A stretch of 64,000 bases of DNA from NCBI GenBank assembly GCA_963738365.1, contig CAVTWH010000006.1, forward strand, positions 744,001-808,000. Reading direction: 5' to 3'. The notes below the pieces were generated by a model. It saw only the letters and a program-made list of their open reading frames with translations. It did no database searches and had not been told where the DNA came from. Both the position numbers and the translations under genes were made by a program. Below are positions 28,796 to 38,031 of this stretch, piece after piece (position 1 is the first letter of the stretch; the number at the start of each line of letters is the position of its first letter). Source of the DNA: CAVTWH01 sp963738365 (GTDB taxonomy: Bacteria > Actinomycetota > Actinomycetes > Mycobacteriales > Micromonosporaceae).

Positions 28796-30523
28796 GTGAG
28801 AGGTCTAGTCATCGCGCTGACGGTGGCAGTCGTCGCGCTGGCCGTACTCGTGGCAGCCGGCCTGGTCGTGCTGCTGCGGGCGCTGCGCAGTAACGGCTCC
28901 CAGCTGGCCGCGCAGGCCGACGAGACGCTGCGCGAGGCGGCCGCCAAGGCCCGCAGTGTCGAAGAGGACTCCCGCGCCGCGGCCAGTGCCGCGCGTACCG
29001 AGGCGGCGGCCGCCACCGCGGAAGCCGGCGCGGCGCGCGCCGAGGCGGCCCGGGTGCTCGCCGCCGCCCACACCGAAGCCGACACCATCATCGAACGCGC
29101 CCACCGGCAGGCCGAGCAGGACGCCGAGCAGGCCCGCATCACCGCCCGGCGCAGCGGCGAGCGGGAGATCGCGATGCTCACCGCCACCGCCCGGGAGCAG
29201 GCCGCCGAGGCCGAGCGCCGCCAGCAGCGGGTGGACGAGCGGGAACGCCTGCTCGCCGAGGAGGCCGAGCGGCTCGGCGACCGGGACCGCCGCATCGCCG
29301 GCCTGGAGCGGGAACTCGGCCGCAAGGACTCCGCGCTGGCCGCCCGGGAGAGCGCGCTCGCCGAAGGCGAAGAGGAGCGGCGCCGGGAACTGGAGCGGGT
29401 GGCCGGACTGACCGCCGAGGCGGCCCGCGTCGAGCTGGTCGAGGCGATCGAGGCGCAGGCCAAGCGGGAAGCCGCCCTACTGGTCCGGGACATCGAGGCG
29501 GACGCGCGGGCCACCGCCGACGCCCGCGCCCGGCACGTCGTGGTGGAGGCCATTCAGCGGGTGGCCAGCGAGCAGACCGCCGAGAGCGTGGTCAGCGTCC
29601 TGCACCTGCCCAGCGACGAGATGAAGGGCCGGATCATCGGCCGGGAAGGGCGCAACATCCGCGCCTTCGAGTCGGTGACCGGGGTCAACCTGATCATCGA
29701 CGACACCCCCGAAGCCGTGCTGCTGTCCTGCTTCGACCCGGTACGCCGCGAAGTCGGCCGGCTCACCCTGGAGAAGTTGATCCTCGACGGGCGCATCCAC
29801 CCGCACCGCATCGAGGAGGTGCACGACCTGGCCCGCCAGGACGTCGAGCGGCTGTGCCAGCGGGCCGCCGAGGATGCCCTGGTCGAGGTGGGCATCACCG
29901 ACCTGCACCCGGAGCTGGCCACCCTGCTGGGCCGGCTGCGCTACCGCACAAGCTACGGGCAGAACGTGCTCAAGCACCTGGTGGAGACCGCGCACATCGC
30001 TGGCATCATGGCCGCCGAGCTGCGACTGGACGCGCCACTGATCAAGCGCTGCGCGTTCCTGCACGACATCGGCAAGGCGCTCACCCACGAGGTGGAGGGC
30101 AGCCACGCCCTGATCGGCGCCGATCTGGCCCGCAAGTACGGCGAGTCCGACGACGTGGTGCACGCCATCGAGGCGCACCACAACGAGGTACTGCCGCAGA
30201 CCATCGAGGCGGTCCTCACCCAGGCCAGCGACGCCTGCTCCGGCGGGCGCCCCGGGGCCCGGCGGGAGAGCCTGGAGGTCTACGTCAAGCGGCTCGAGCG
30301 CATCGAGGAGATCGCCTCGGTCAAGCCAGGCGTGGAGAAGGTCTTCGCCATGCAGGCCGGCCGGGAGGTCCGGGTGATGGTCAAGCCCGACGACGTCGAC
30401 GACATCGGTGCGGCCGTGCTGGCCCGGGACGTGGCCAAGCAGATCGAGGAGGAGCTGACCTACCCCGGCCAGATCCGGGTGACCGTGGTGCGCGAGTCCC
30501 GGGTCACCGAGATCGCCCGCTAG
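28796..30523 (+). CDS. rny: Ribonuclease Y
   Basis: 575 residues. One N-terminal membrane helix (about 4-28) anchors it. A long charged coiled coil follows at about 35-255, then a KH domain (KGRIIGREGRNIRAFE) and an HD domain with the metal-binding HDIGKA motif. This is the endoribonuclease that starts mRNA decay in many Gram-positives. GTG start with a purine-rich Shine-Dalgarno (GGAAGGGGAGG) about six bases upstream, and a long leader. The frame is complete and matches usual length once the coiled coil is included. Confidence 0.93.
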   Translation: MRGLVIALTVAVVALAVLVAAGLVVLLRALRSNGSQLAAQADETLREAAAKARSVEEDSRAAASAARTEAAAATAEAGAARAEAARVLAAAHTEADTIIERAHRQAEQDAEQARITARRSGEREIAMLTATAREQAAEAERRQQRVDERERLLAEEAERLGDRDRRIAGLERELGRKDSALAARESALAEGEEERRRELERVAGLTAEAARVELVEAIEAQAKREAALLVRDIEADARATADARARHVVVEAIQRVASEQTAESVVSVLHLPSDEMKGRIIGREGRNIRAFESVTGVNLIIDDTPEAVLLSCFDPVRREVGRLTLEKLILDGRIHPHRIEEVHDLARQDVERLCQRAAEDALVEVGITDLHPELATLLGRLRYRTSYGQNVLKHLVETAHIAGIMAAELRLDAPLIKRCAFLHDIGKALTHEVEGSHALIGADLARKYGESDDVVHAIEAHHNEVLPQTIEAVLTQASDACSGGRPGARRESLEVYVKRLERIEEIASVKPGVEKVFAMQAGREVRVMVKPDDVDDIGAAVLARDVAKQIEEELTYPGQIRVTVVRESRVTEIAR

Positions 30524-30533
30524 CCAACGCGCC

Positions 30534-30764
30534 TCAGGCCGAGGTTGCCCGGCTCGCGGCGCCGCGTACCTCCAGGTGGTCGAGCAGGTGTGCGGTGGCG
30601 GCGGCGATGCTGGCCACCGCCTCGTCGAAGGCGGCCCGGTTGTGGGCGGCCGGGGTGCGGAATCCGGAGATCTTCCGGACGTACTGCAACGCGGCGGCCC
30701 GTACGTCCGCGTCGGTCACAGTCTCGGTGTACGGCTCACGCAGCGTCTTGATACTCCGGCACAT
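30534..30764 (-). CDS. DUF2277 protein
   Basis: 76 residues beginning MCRSIKTLR, the diagnostic start of DUF2277, then an all-helical chain (DADVRAAALQYVRKISGF; FDEAVASIAAATAHLLDHL). Function unknown. The longer frame to 30812 is rejected because the family begins at MCRSI and the -10 CAGAAT ends seven bases before this ATG (leaderless). It is the only minus-strand gene between rny and miaB and converges on rny with a ten-base gap. Confidence 0.85.
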   Translation of the reverse strand: MCRSIKTLREPYTETVTDADVRAAALQYVRKISGFRTPAAHNRAAFDEAVASIAAATAHLLDHLEVRGAASRATSA

Positions 30765-30866
30765 GGCTCTGATTCTGCCCCCGGACGCCCCGGCGGCGTA
30801 ACGGGCCGCCACCGGCCGACCGGGCTCGGCGCGGCGTCCCCCGGCGGACTACCCTGGTGACTCGAC

Positions 30867-32390
30867 ATGACTACCGCAGACGCCCCCGCGCAGCCACGCA
30901 CCTACGAGGTGCGCACCTACGGCTGCCAGATGAACGTGCACGACTCCGAGCGCATCAGCGGCCTGCTGGAGGACGCCGGGTACATCCGCGCGGCCGGCGC
31001 CCAGCCGCCGGACGTGGTGGTCTTCAACACCTGCGCGGTACGGGAGAACGCCGACAACCGCCTCTACGGCAACCTCGGCCACCTGCGCCCGACCAAAATG
31101 TCCCAGCCGGGTATGCAGATCGCGGTGGGCGGCTGTCTGGCCCAGAAGGACCAGGGCGAGATCATCCGCCGGGCGCCGTGGGTGGACGTGGTGTTCGGTA
31201 CCCACAACATCGGCTCGCTGCCGGTGCTGCTGGAGCGGGCCCGACACAACGACGAGGCGCAGCTGGAGATCCTGGAGGCGCTGGAGACCTTCCCGTCGAC
31301 CCTGCCGGCCCGGCGCGAATCCAGCTACGCCGGTTGGGTCTCCATCTCGGTCGGCTGCAACAACACCTGCACCTTCTGCATCGTGCCGGCGCTGCGCGGC
31401 AAGGAAAAGGACCGCCGCCCGGGCGACATCCTGGCCGAGGTACGCGCGTTGGCCGAGGCCGGCGTGCTGGAGGTGACGCTGCTGGGCCAGAACGTCAACT
31501 CCTACGGCGTCGGCTTCACCGGCGGCGAGGCCGACGAGCTGGGCGGCGCCGCCGGCCGGTCCGCCTTCGCCGCGCTGCTGCGCGCCTGCGGCGGGATCGA
31601 CGGGCTGGAGCGGCTGCGGTTCACCAGCCCGCACCCGAAGGACTTCACCGACGACGTGATCGAGGCGATGGCCGCGACCCCGGTGGTCTGCCACCAGCTG
31701 CACATGCCACTGCAGTCCGGTTCCGACACGGTGCTGCGGGCCATGCGCCGCTCCTACCGCCAGGAGCGCTACCTGGGCATCATCGACAAGGTGCGGGCCG
31801 CGATGCCGGACGCCGCGATCACCACCGACATCATCGTCGGTTTCCCCGGCGAGACCGAGGCCGACTTCGAGCAGACCCTCGACGTGGTACGCGCGGCGCG
31901 GTTCGCCAGCGCCTTCACCTTCCAGTACTCCAAGCGCCCCGGTACCCCGGCCGCCACCATGCCCGGGCAGCTGCCCAAGCAGGTGGTCCAGGAGCGCTAC
32001 GACCGGCTGATGGCCCTGGTCGAGGAGGTCACCTGGGCGGAGAACCGGGCGCTGCTCGGCACCGAGGTCGAGGTCCTGGTCGCGGTCGGGGAGGGCCGTA
32101 AGGACGGCGCCACCGGCCGGATGTCCGGGCGGGCCCGGGACGGTCGCCTGGTGCACTTCGCCACCGGGGACACCGATCCGCGCCCCGGCGACATCATCCG
32201 TACCGTGGTCAGCTACGCCGCCCCGCACCACCTCAACGCCGACGGCGCGCCGCTGTCCCACCGGCGTACCCGCGCCGGGGACGCCTGGGCCGCCGGCACC
32301 GTCACCCGTACCCCCGGGGTGCTGCTCGGGCTGCCCACGGTCGGGGCCCCGCCGACGGCGCCGGCACCGGCGGACGCCTGCGGCTGCTGA
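30867..32390 (+). CDS. miaB: tRNA-2-methylthio-N6-dimethylallyladenosine synthase MiaB
   Basis: 507 residues. The N-terminal UPF0004 domain has three cluster cysteines (Cys20 in TYGCQMN, Cys56 in FNTCAVREN, one in VGGCLAQ). The radical SAM core has CNNTCTFC, and a TRAM domain follows. It adds a methylthio group to the i6A37 base of tRNAs, downstream of MiaA, whose gene lies 2.3 kb further on. A -10 TACCCT lies 11 bases before the ATG, so the leader is at most a few bases. The last about 25 residues are Pro/Ala-rich, and the stop is part of a short tandem repeat. Confidence 0.95.
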   Translation: MTTADAPAQPRTYEVRTYGCQMNVHDSERISGLLEDAGYIRAAGAQPPDVVVFNTCAVRENADNRLYGNLGHLRPTKMSQPGMQIAVGGCLAQKDQGEIIRRAPWVDVVFGTHNIGSLPVLLERARHNDEAQLEILEALETFPSTLPARRESSYAGWVSISVGCNNTCTFCIVPALRGKEKDRRPGDILAEVRALAEAGVLEVTLLGQNVNSYGVGFTGGEADELGGAAGRSAFAALLRACGGIDGLERLRFTSPHPKDFTDDVIEAMAATPVVCHQLHMPLQSGSDTVLRAMRRSYRQERYLGIIDKVRAAMPDAAITTDIIVGFPGETEADFEQTLDVVRAARFASAFTFQYSKRPGTPAATMPGQLPKQVVQERYDRLMALVEEVTWAENRALLGTEVEVLVAVGEGRKDGATGRMSGRARDGRLVHFATGDTDPRPGDIIRTVVSYAAPHHLNADGAPLSHRRTRAGDAWAAGTVTRTPGVLLGLPTVGAPPTAPAPADACGC

Positions 32391-32462
32391 CCACTGGCCG
32401 CCCGGCTGCTGGCGACCCGCCGCCCGCGGCTGCTGACCGCTCCGCCGCCCGTGGCGGCTGAG
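32382..32462. repeat. About 24-bp tandem repeat spanning the miaB stop codon
   Basis: Units begin GGCTGCTG at 32382, 32404 and 32428, with a fourth partial unit at 32453 (GGCGGCTGAGG). The miaB stop (32388-32390) is in the first unit. Confidence 0.75.
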
Positions 32463-32481
32463 GCGCCGGTACCCCGGAAAT

Positions 32482-32520
32482 GATCGCGGCGCCGTCCCTC
32501 GCGGGAGCGGCGCCGAGATC
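32482..32520. terminator. Bidirectional hairpin terminator between miaB and the DUF349 gene
   Basis: GATC/GATC ends and CGGCGCCG arms (32487-32494 and 32508-32515 region) with CCC/GGG inside close on a short loop TCGC. Long GC stem between convergent genes. Confidence 0.8.
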
Positions 32521-32567
32521 TCTATGTGGTGGAGCGGTGGATCAGCTCGGGTAGCTGGTGTGCCGGG

Positions 32568-33776
32568 TCAGCTGGCGCGCTCGGCAAGGTCGAGGAACTG
32601 CCGCTTCTGGCTGAGCGCCTGCTCGGCCTCGCGGATGCGCTTGGCGTCCCCGGCCGTACGGGCCCGGGCCAGCCGGGCCTCGGCCTCGGCGACCTGCTCA
32701 CGCATCTGGCCGAGCAGCGGGTTGTCGGCGGGGGCGGTGCGCCGCCAGGCCACGTCCATGGCGCCGCGGATGCGCTCCTCGACGGCGCGCAGCCGACGGT
32801 CCAGGCCGGCGGCCGCGTCCCGGGAGACCCGGCCCGCCTCGTGCCACTGGCCCTGGATCTCGCGCAGCTTCGCCTGGGCGCCCTTCGGGTCGGCGTCCAC
32901 GTCGATGGCCTCGGCCTGGGTCAGCAGCTCCTGCCGGCGCTCGACGGCCACCTTCTGCTCGGCGTCGCGGGCCGAGAAGACCTCGCTGCGGCGGGTGAAG
33001 AAGGCGTCCTGGGCGGCCCGGAACCGGTCCCACAGGCGCTGCTCGATCTCCTTCGAGGCGCGCGGGGCGGCCTTCCACTCGGCCATCAGCTCCTTGAGCC
33101 GGTTGGCGGTGGCCGCCCATTCCGCGGATGCGGAGAGCGTCTCGGCCTCGGCGACCAGCTCTTCCTTGCGGGTCTGGGCCTGCTTGCGGCCGGCGTCCAG
33201 GGTGGCGAAGTGGGCGCCGCGGCGGCGGGTGAAGGCGTCCCGGGCGGCGGCGTAGCGCTTCCACAGCTCACCGTCGGCCTTGCGGTCGATGCCCCGGATG
33301 GTCTTCCACTCGTCCAGGATCTCCTTGAACCGGTCGCCGACCACCTTCCAGCTGGTGGACTCGGCGGCCAGGCTCTCGGCCTCCTCGACCAGGGCGGTCT
33401 TGCGGGCCAGCGCTTCGGCGCGGGCGGCGTCCCGGGCGGCCCGGGCCTCGCCGGCCTTCTCCTCGGCCCGCGCGGTGAGCTTGTCCAGCCGGGCGGTGAG
33501 GGTGTCGATGTCGCCGACCACGTGCGCCTCGTCGAGCGTGGCGCGCAGCCGCTTGATGGTGGCCAGCGAGTGCGAGGCGTCGGCCGCCCCGGTCTGTAGC
33601 CGGGTGTCCACCAGGTCGACCTCGGTCACCAGATCGGCGAAGCGGCGGGCGAAGTGGGCCAGCCCCTCATCGGGGGAGCCCGCCTGCCAGGATCCGACCA
33701 CCTTCTCCCCGGTCGCGGTCTTGACGTATACGGTGCCGTCCGCGTCGATCCGTCCGAAGGTCGTCCAGTCGCTCAT
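32568..33776 (-). CDS. DUF349 domain protein
   Basis: 402 residues, almost wholly long charged helices. Several DUF349 repeats are visible, each with a pattern like LMAEWKAAPRASKEIEQRLW followed by RFRAAQDAFFTRR. The first about 60 residues are a small beta-rich start (TTFGRIDADGTVYV). Function is not established; related proteins are thought to act with nucleic acids or the ribosome. The start ATG has a GAGGA Shine-Dalgarno. It converges on miaB with a terminator between, and is divergent from the dioxygenase-like gene. Confidence 0.88.
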   Translation of the reverse strand: MSDWTTFGRIDADGTVYVKTATGEKVVGSWQAGSPDEGLAHFARRFADLVTEVDLVDTRLQTGAADASHSLATIKRLRATLDEAHVVGDIDTLTARLDKLTARAEEKAGEARAARDAARAEALARKTALVEEAESLAAESTSWKVVGDRFKEILDEWKTIRGIDRKADGELWKRYAAARDAFTRRRGAHFATLDAGRKQAQTRKEELVAEAETLSASAEWAATANRLKELMAEWKAAPRASKEIEQRLWDRFRAAQDAFFTRRSEVFSARDAEQKVAVERRQELLTQAEAIDVDADPKGAQAKLREIQGQWHEAGRVSRDAAAGLDRRLRAVEERIRGAMDVAWRRTAPADNPLLGQMREQVAEAEARLARARTAGDAKRIREAEQALSQKRQFLDLAERAS

Positions 33777-33963
33777 CGTGTGTCCTCAGTCTTCCCGGCG
33801 CCACCGGACGTCTCCGACAGCCACCGCCACAGCGCAGTGAGTTTCTCCCCGGCATTGTCACAGGTCGTACCCGGGGCGCGTCGAGTGACCGGTGCCGACC
33901 GTGACCATACGGTGTCCTGACGGCGCTCGGAGGGTGATCGTCGCGTCCGGTTACGGTTGATCC

Positions 33964-34684
33964 GTGCCACTCGTCGCCGCCGCCGTCTGCCCCCATCCTC
34001 CCCTTCTGGTGCCCGACATCGCCACCGGGGCCGCTGCCGAGGTCGCCGATCTGCTCACCGCTTGTGACGGCGCAGTTGCGCAGATGTTGGCGGCGCGGCC
34101 CGAGGTGGTGACGATCGTGGGCGCCGGTCCGGACGACGCGGAGTACTTTTTCCCCTACTGGGCAACTTTCGCGGCGTACGGCCTGCCGGTGCAGACCCGC
34201 CTCGGACCCGGGAAGCCGCGGCGGTGCCGCGCTTCCGCTGAGCCTCGCCGTCGGCGTCTGGCTGCTGGCCCGCGCGCACGAGGCGGGCCGGGTGTCCGGG
34301 CCGGTCGGCTGGCGGGCGTTCGCGGTGCGCCCGGACACGCCGGTGGCCGGCTGCGCCGACCTCGGCCGGCGCCTCACCGGCCGGGACCGCCGGCACGCGC
34401 TGCTGGTGATGGGCGACGGCTCCGCGTGCCGGGGCGAAAAATCTCCGGGGTACGTCGACGAGCGCGCCGCAGGCCTTCGACGCGGACGTGGTGCGGGCGC
34501 TGGCCACGTCGACACCGCCGCGCTGCTGGCCTGGACCCGGTCGCTCGCGGCGCAGCTGCTCGCCGCCGGCCGGGCGCCGTGGCAGGTGCTGGCCGGCGCC
34601 GCCGACGGCACCGGGCTCGAGGCGAGGTGCCGCTACGACGGCGCGCCCTACGGCGTGGCGTACATCGTGGCGGTCTGGCGGTGA
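33964..34684 (+). pseudogene. Class III extradiol dioxygenase subunit B-like protein, frameshifted as read
   Basis: The first about 83 residues (LVAAAVCPHPPLLVPDIATG onward, with the family's HPP metal site) are intact. Then the frame breaks near 34212 (one base lost before GAAGCC), near 34235 (one base lost in TTCCG), near 34462 (one gained) and near 34512 (one lost), after which the expected C-terminus (APYGVAYIVAVWR) resumes and stops at 34684, overlapping miaA by GTGA. About 240 residues if corrected. In actinobacteria this gene usually sits between miaB and miaA. The breaks look like sequence errors. Leaderless start: TACGGT ends six bases before GTG. Confidence 0.75.
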
Positions 34685-35603
34685 CCGTCGTGGCGGTGGT
34701 CGGGCCGACGGCGGCCGGCAAGTCGGCGCTGAGCCTCGCGCTGGCGCACGCGCTCGGCGGCGAGGTGGTCAACGCCGACTCGATGCAGCTCTACCGCGGC
34801 ATGGACATCGGCACCGCCAAACTCACCGTGCCGAGCGGCGACGGCGTACCGCATCACCTGCTGGACATCTGGCCGGTGACCGAGCCGGCCAGCGTCGCGG
34901 AGTACCAGGCCTGCGCCCGCGCCGCCGTCGACGACATCCTCGCCCGGGGCCGGGTGCCGCTGCTGGTCGGCGGGTCCGGGCTGTACGTGCGGGCGGTGCT
35001 GGAGCGCTTCGAGTTCCCCGGTACCGACCCGGCGGCTGCGCGCCGCGCTGGAGGCGGAGCTGGCCGAGGTCGGGGCCGGCGCCGCTGTACGCGGCGGCTG
35101 GTCGAGCGCGACCCGGCAGGCGGCCGCCGAGATCCTGCCCAGCAACGGCCGGCGCATCGTCCGGGCGCTGGAGGTGGTGGAGCTGACCGGGCTCGTTCAC
35201 CGCGCAGCTGCCCGAGCCCGCCCCGTACTACGCCTCGCGTACAGCTCGGCGTCGACCTGGACACCGCGGCCCTGGACGAGCGGATCGCCCTGCGGGTGGA
35301 CCGGATGTGGGCCGACGGCCTGGTCGCCGAGGTCCGGGCGCTGGTCGCCGCAGGGCCTGCGCGAGGGGCGTACGGCCAGCCGGGCGCTCGGCTACCAGCA
35401 GGTGCTGCGCCCTGCTCGACGGCGAGCTCGACCGAGGCGACAGGCGCGCGACGAGACGGTCCGGGCCACCCGCCGTTTCGTCCGCCGGCAGCGCTCCTGG
35501 TTCCGCCGCGACCCGCGCGATCCGCTGGCTGGACGCGGCCGCGCCGGACTGCTGCCCGGCACTGCGCCGCGGTGGCCCAGCCGCCGCCGCAGGTCGGCGA
35601 TGA
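34681..35603 (+). pseudogene. miaA: tRNA dimethylallyltransferase MiaA, frameshifted as read
   Basis: Residues 1-117 are intact: P-loop VGPTAAGKSALS, DSMQLYRGMDIGTAKLT, then GGSGLYVRAVLERFEFPGTDP. From about 35035 onward the coding frame switches repeatedly, yet every later block of MiaA is present in one frame or another: SNGRRIVRALEVVELTG, YYAS then VQLGVDLDTAALDERI, VDRMWADGLVAEVRALVAAG, SRALGYQQVLR, RRFVRRQRSWFRRDPR. Each break is a single base gained or lost. MiaA makes the i6A37 base that MiaB then modifies. The exact stop is uncertain; TGA 35601-35603 is the best candidate. Confidence 0.8.
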
Positions 35604-35610
35604 TGGGGGC

Positions 35611-36452
35611 GTGGAGGTTCACCAAGGGCCACGGCACCGGCAACGACTTCGTCCTCCTGCCCGACCCGGACGGCGCGCTGCGACCTGACCCCGGCGCTGG
35701 TCGCCGCGCTCTGCGACCGGCGGCGCGGCATCGGCGCGCGACGGCGTGCTGCGGGTGGTGCGGGCGGCCAAGCACCCGGACGGCGCGGCGCTGGCCGGCG
35801 AGGCCGAGTGGTTCATGGACTACTGGAACTCCGACGGCTCGTTCGCCGAGATGTGCGGCAACGGCGTCCGCGTCTTCGTCCGCTACCTGCTGGCCAGCAC
35901 GGGCTGGCTGCCGGACGGCGCCGAGCTGCCGGCTGGCCACCCGGGCCGGCCTGGTCGGGCCCGCGTGGACGGGGAGGCCGTCGCGGTCGACGATGCGCCG
36001 CCCCCGGCTGTACGGCGGCTCGACCACGGCGCCGCTCGGCGCGGCTGACCCTGCCGGCACCGCCGTGGACGTCGGCAACCCGCACCTGGTCTGCGCGCTG
36101 CCCGGCGGACGGAGCTGGCCGCCCTGGACCTGGCCCGCGCCCCGAGGTCGACCCGCACGCTCTTCCCGCAGGGGACGAACGTCGAGTTCATCGCGCCGGG
36201 AGCCGGTGGACGGCACCGACTGCACGTGCGCATGCGGGTCTACGAGCGCGGCTGCGCCGAGACGCTCTCCTGCGGCACCGGCGCCTGCGCGGTGGCGGCG
36301 GTGGCGCTGCGCGACGCCGGCCGGGACACCGGCACGGTGGCGGTCGACGTGCCCGGTGGCCGGCTCACGGTCACCGTCGACCCCGACGCGCTGCTGGCTG
36401 ACCGGCCCCGCCGTCATCGTCGCCGACAGGCGACCACCACGCCGCGCTCTGA
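35611..36452 (+). pseudogene. dapF: Diaminopimelate epimerase DapF, frameshifted as read
   Basis: Blocks KGHGTGNDFVLLPDPDG, MDYWNSDGSFAEMCGNGVRV (first catalytic Cys), VDVGNPHLVCAL, and YERGCAETLSCGTGACAVAA (second catalytic Cys) are present in order but in alternating frames. The start is best placed at GTG 35611: a -10 GATGAT ends six bases before it, and removing one G near 35616 gives MEFTKGHGTGNDF. The end is TGA 36450-36452 if one A near 36427 is removed (giving ADGDHHAAL). About 280 residues, normal for DapF, which is essential for meso-diaminopimelate and lysine. This argues for sequence error. Confidence 0.78.
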
Positions 36453-36463
36453 CCGCCCGCGGC

Positions 36464-37942
36464 TCAGGGGGCGGCGCCCGGACCGGCGGCTCCGGTCGGC
36501 GCTGAGGCTCGGCACTGGGCCGGGGTCGGGGGGCTGGTCGGCGGCGGGGTCGCTCGTGATGGCGGCCGCGGACGGCGCGCGGCGCACGGCCGGGGCGACC
36601 CGGGCGTCGAAGACGCTGGGCACGATCACCGTCGCGTTGATCTTGTCCTCGCCGACCACGTCGGCGATGGCCTTCGCGGCGGCCAGCGCCATCTCCTCGG
36701 TGAAGTCCGGGCTGCGGCGTCGAGCATGCCCCGGAAGACGCCGGGGAAGGCGAGCACGTTGTTGATCTGGTTGGGCTGGTCGGAGCGGCCGGTGGCGACG
36801 ATGGCCGCGTGCTTGCGCGCCTCCCGCGGGTCCACCTCCGGGTCGGGGTTGGCCAGCGCGAAGACGATCGCGTCCTTGGCCATGGTGGCGATGTCGTCGC
36901 CGGTGAGCAGGTTCGGGCGCGCTCACCCCGATGAACACGTCCGCGCCGCGCGAGCGCACCGGCCAGGTCGCCTGCGTAGTTGTCCCGGTTGGTGTTCTCG
37001 GCGAGCCACTGCCAGGCCGGGCCCAGCTCCGGCAGCCCCGGTGCAGGGCGCCGCGCCGGTCGTACGCGATGATGTCGCCGACGCCCTGGGCCAGCAGCAG
37101 CTTCATGATCGCCGTACCGGCGGCGCCGGCCCCGGAGACGACCACCCGCACGTCGCGTCGAGTCGCTTGCCGACCACCCGCAGCGCGTTGGTCAGCGCGG
37201 CCAGCACACAGATCGCGGTGCCGTGCTGGTCGTCATGGAAGACCGGGATGTCCAGCTTTTCGCGCAGCCGCTCCTCGATCTCGAAGCAGCGCGGCGCCGC
37301 GATGTCCTCCAGGTTGATCCCGCCATAGGCCGGCGCGATCGCGGTGACGATCTTGATGATCTCCTCGGTGTCCTGGGTGTCCAGTACCACCGGCCAGGCG
37401 TCCACCCCGCCGAACCGCTTGAACAGCGCGGCCTTGCCCTCCATCACCGGCAGCGCGGCGGCCGGCCCGATATTGCCCAGGCCCAGCACGGCGGAGCCGT
37501 CGCTGACCACGGCCACGGTGTTGCGCTTGATGGTCAGCCGCCGGGCGTCGTCCGGGTTCTCCACGATGGCCAGGCAGACCCGGGCCACCCCCGGGGTGTA
37601 CGCGCGGGACAGCTCGTCCCGGTTGCGCAGCGCCACCTTGGGGCTGACTTCGATCTTTCCGCCCAGGTGCAGCAGGAAGGTACGGTCGGAGACCTTGCGG
37701 ACATCCACCCCGGGCAGCTCCTCCAGGGCGCGTACCACCTGGCGGGCGTGCGCGGAGTCGGCCGTGTCACAGGTGACGTCGGCGATCAGTGAGACGTTGT
37801 CGGAGTCCACCACGTCGACCGCGGTGACGATGGCGCCGGACTCCCCGACGCAGGTGGTCAGCCGGCCGATGGCGGAGGCGTCGGCGGGGACCGAGACGCG
37901 GATGGTGAGGGAGAAGCCGGCACTGGGCAGCGCACGAGTCAC
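36464..37942 (-). pseudogene. NAD(P)-dependent malic enzyme, frameshifted in its C-terminal half as read
   Basis: The N-terminal 265 residues are clean: an ACT-like start (LTIRVSVPADASAIGRLTTC), then malic enzyme blocks YTPGVARVCLAI, RNTVAVVSDGSAVLGLGNIG, GGINLEDIAAPRCFEIEERL and DDQHGTAICVLAALTNAL. Frame breaks begin near 37150, and later blocks (VVVSGAGAAGTAIMKLLLAQ; GADVFIGVSAP; AKDAIVFALANPDPEVDP; QINNVLAFPGVFRGMLDA; FTEEMALAAAKAIADVV) lie in alternating frames. It decarboxylates malate to pyruvate. Leaderless GTG start with CAGAAT six bases upstream. The likely stop is at 36464-36466, 11 bases from the dapF end. Confidence 0.8.
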
Positions 37943-38031
37943 CCGGCCATTCTGCTCTCTGCCACCGCCTCGGCGCGCCCCGGGGAATTGGTGGTGCGGT
38001 ACGCCGCCGCCCGTGTCAGCATTGAAGCAAC

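Noticed and set aside
28606..28893. Small open frame in the rny leader
   Set aside because: No start signal, Ser/Pro-rich composition and overlap with the rny start; I treat it as leader sequence.
34205..37155. Programmed frameshifting or recent gene death as the cause of the frame breaks
   Set aside because: Breaks are too many, affect both strands and four unrelated genes, lack slippery sites, and include a normally essential gene.
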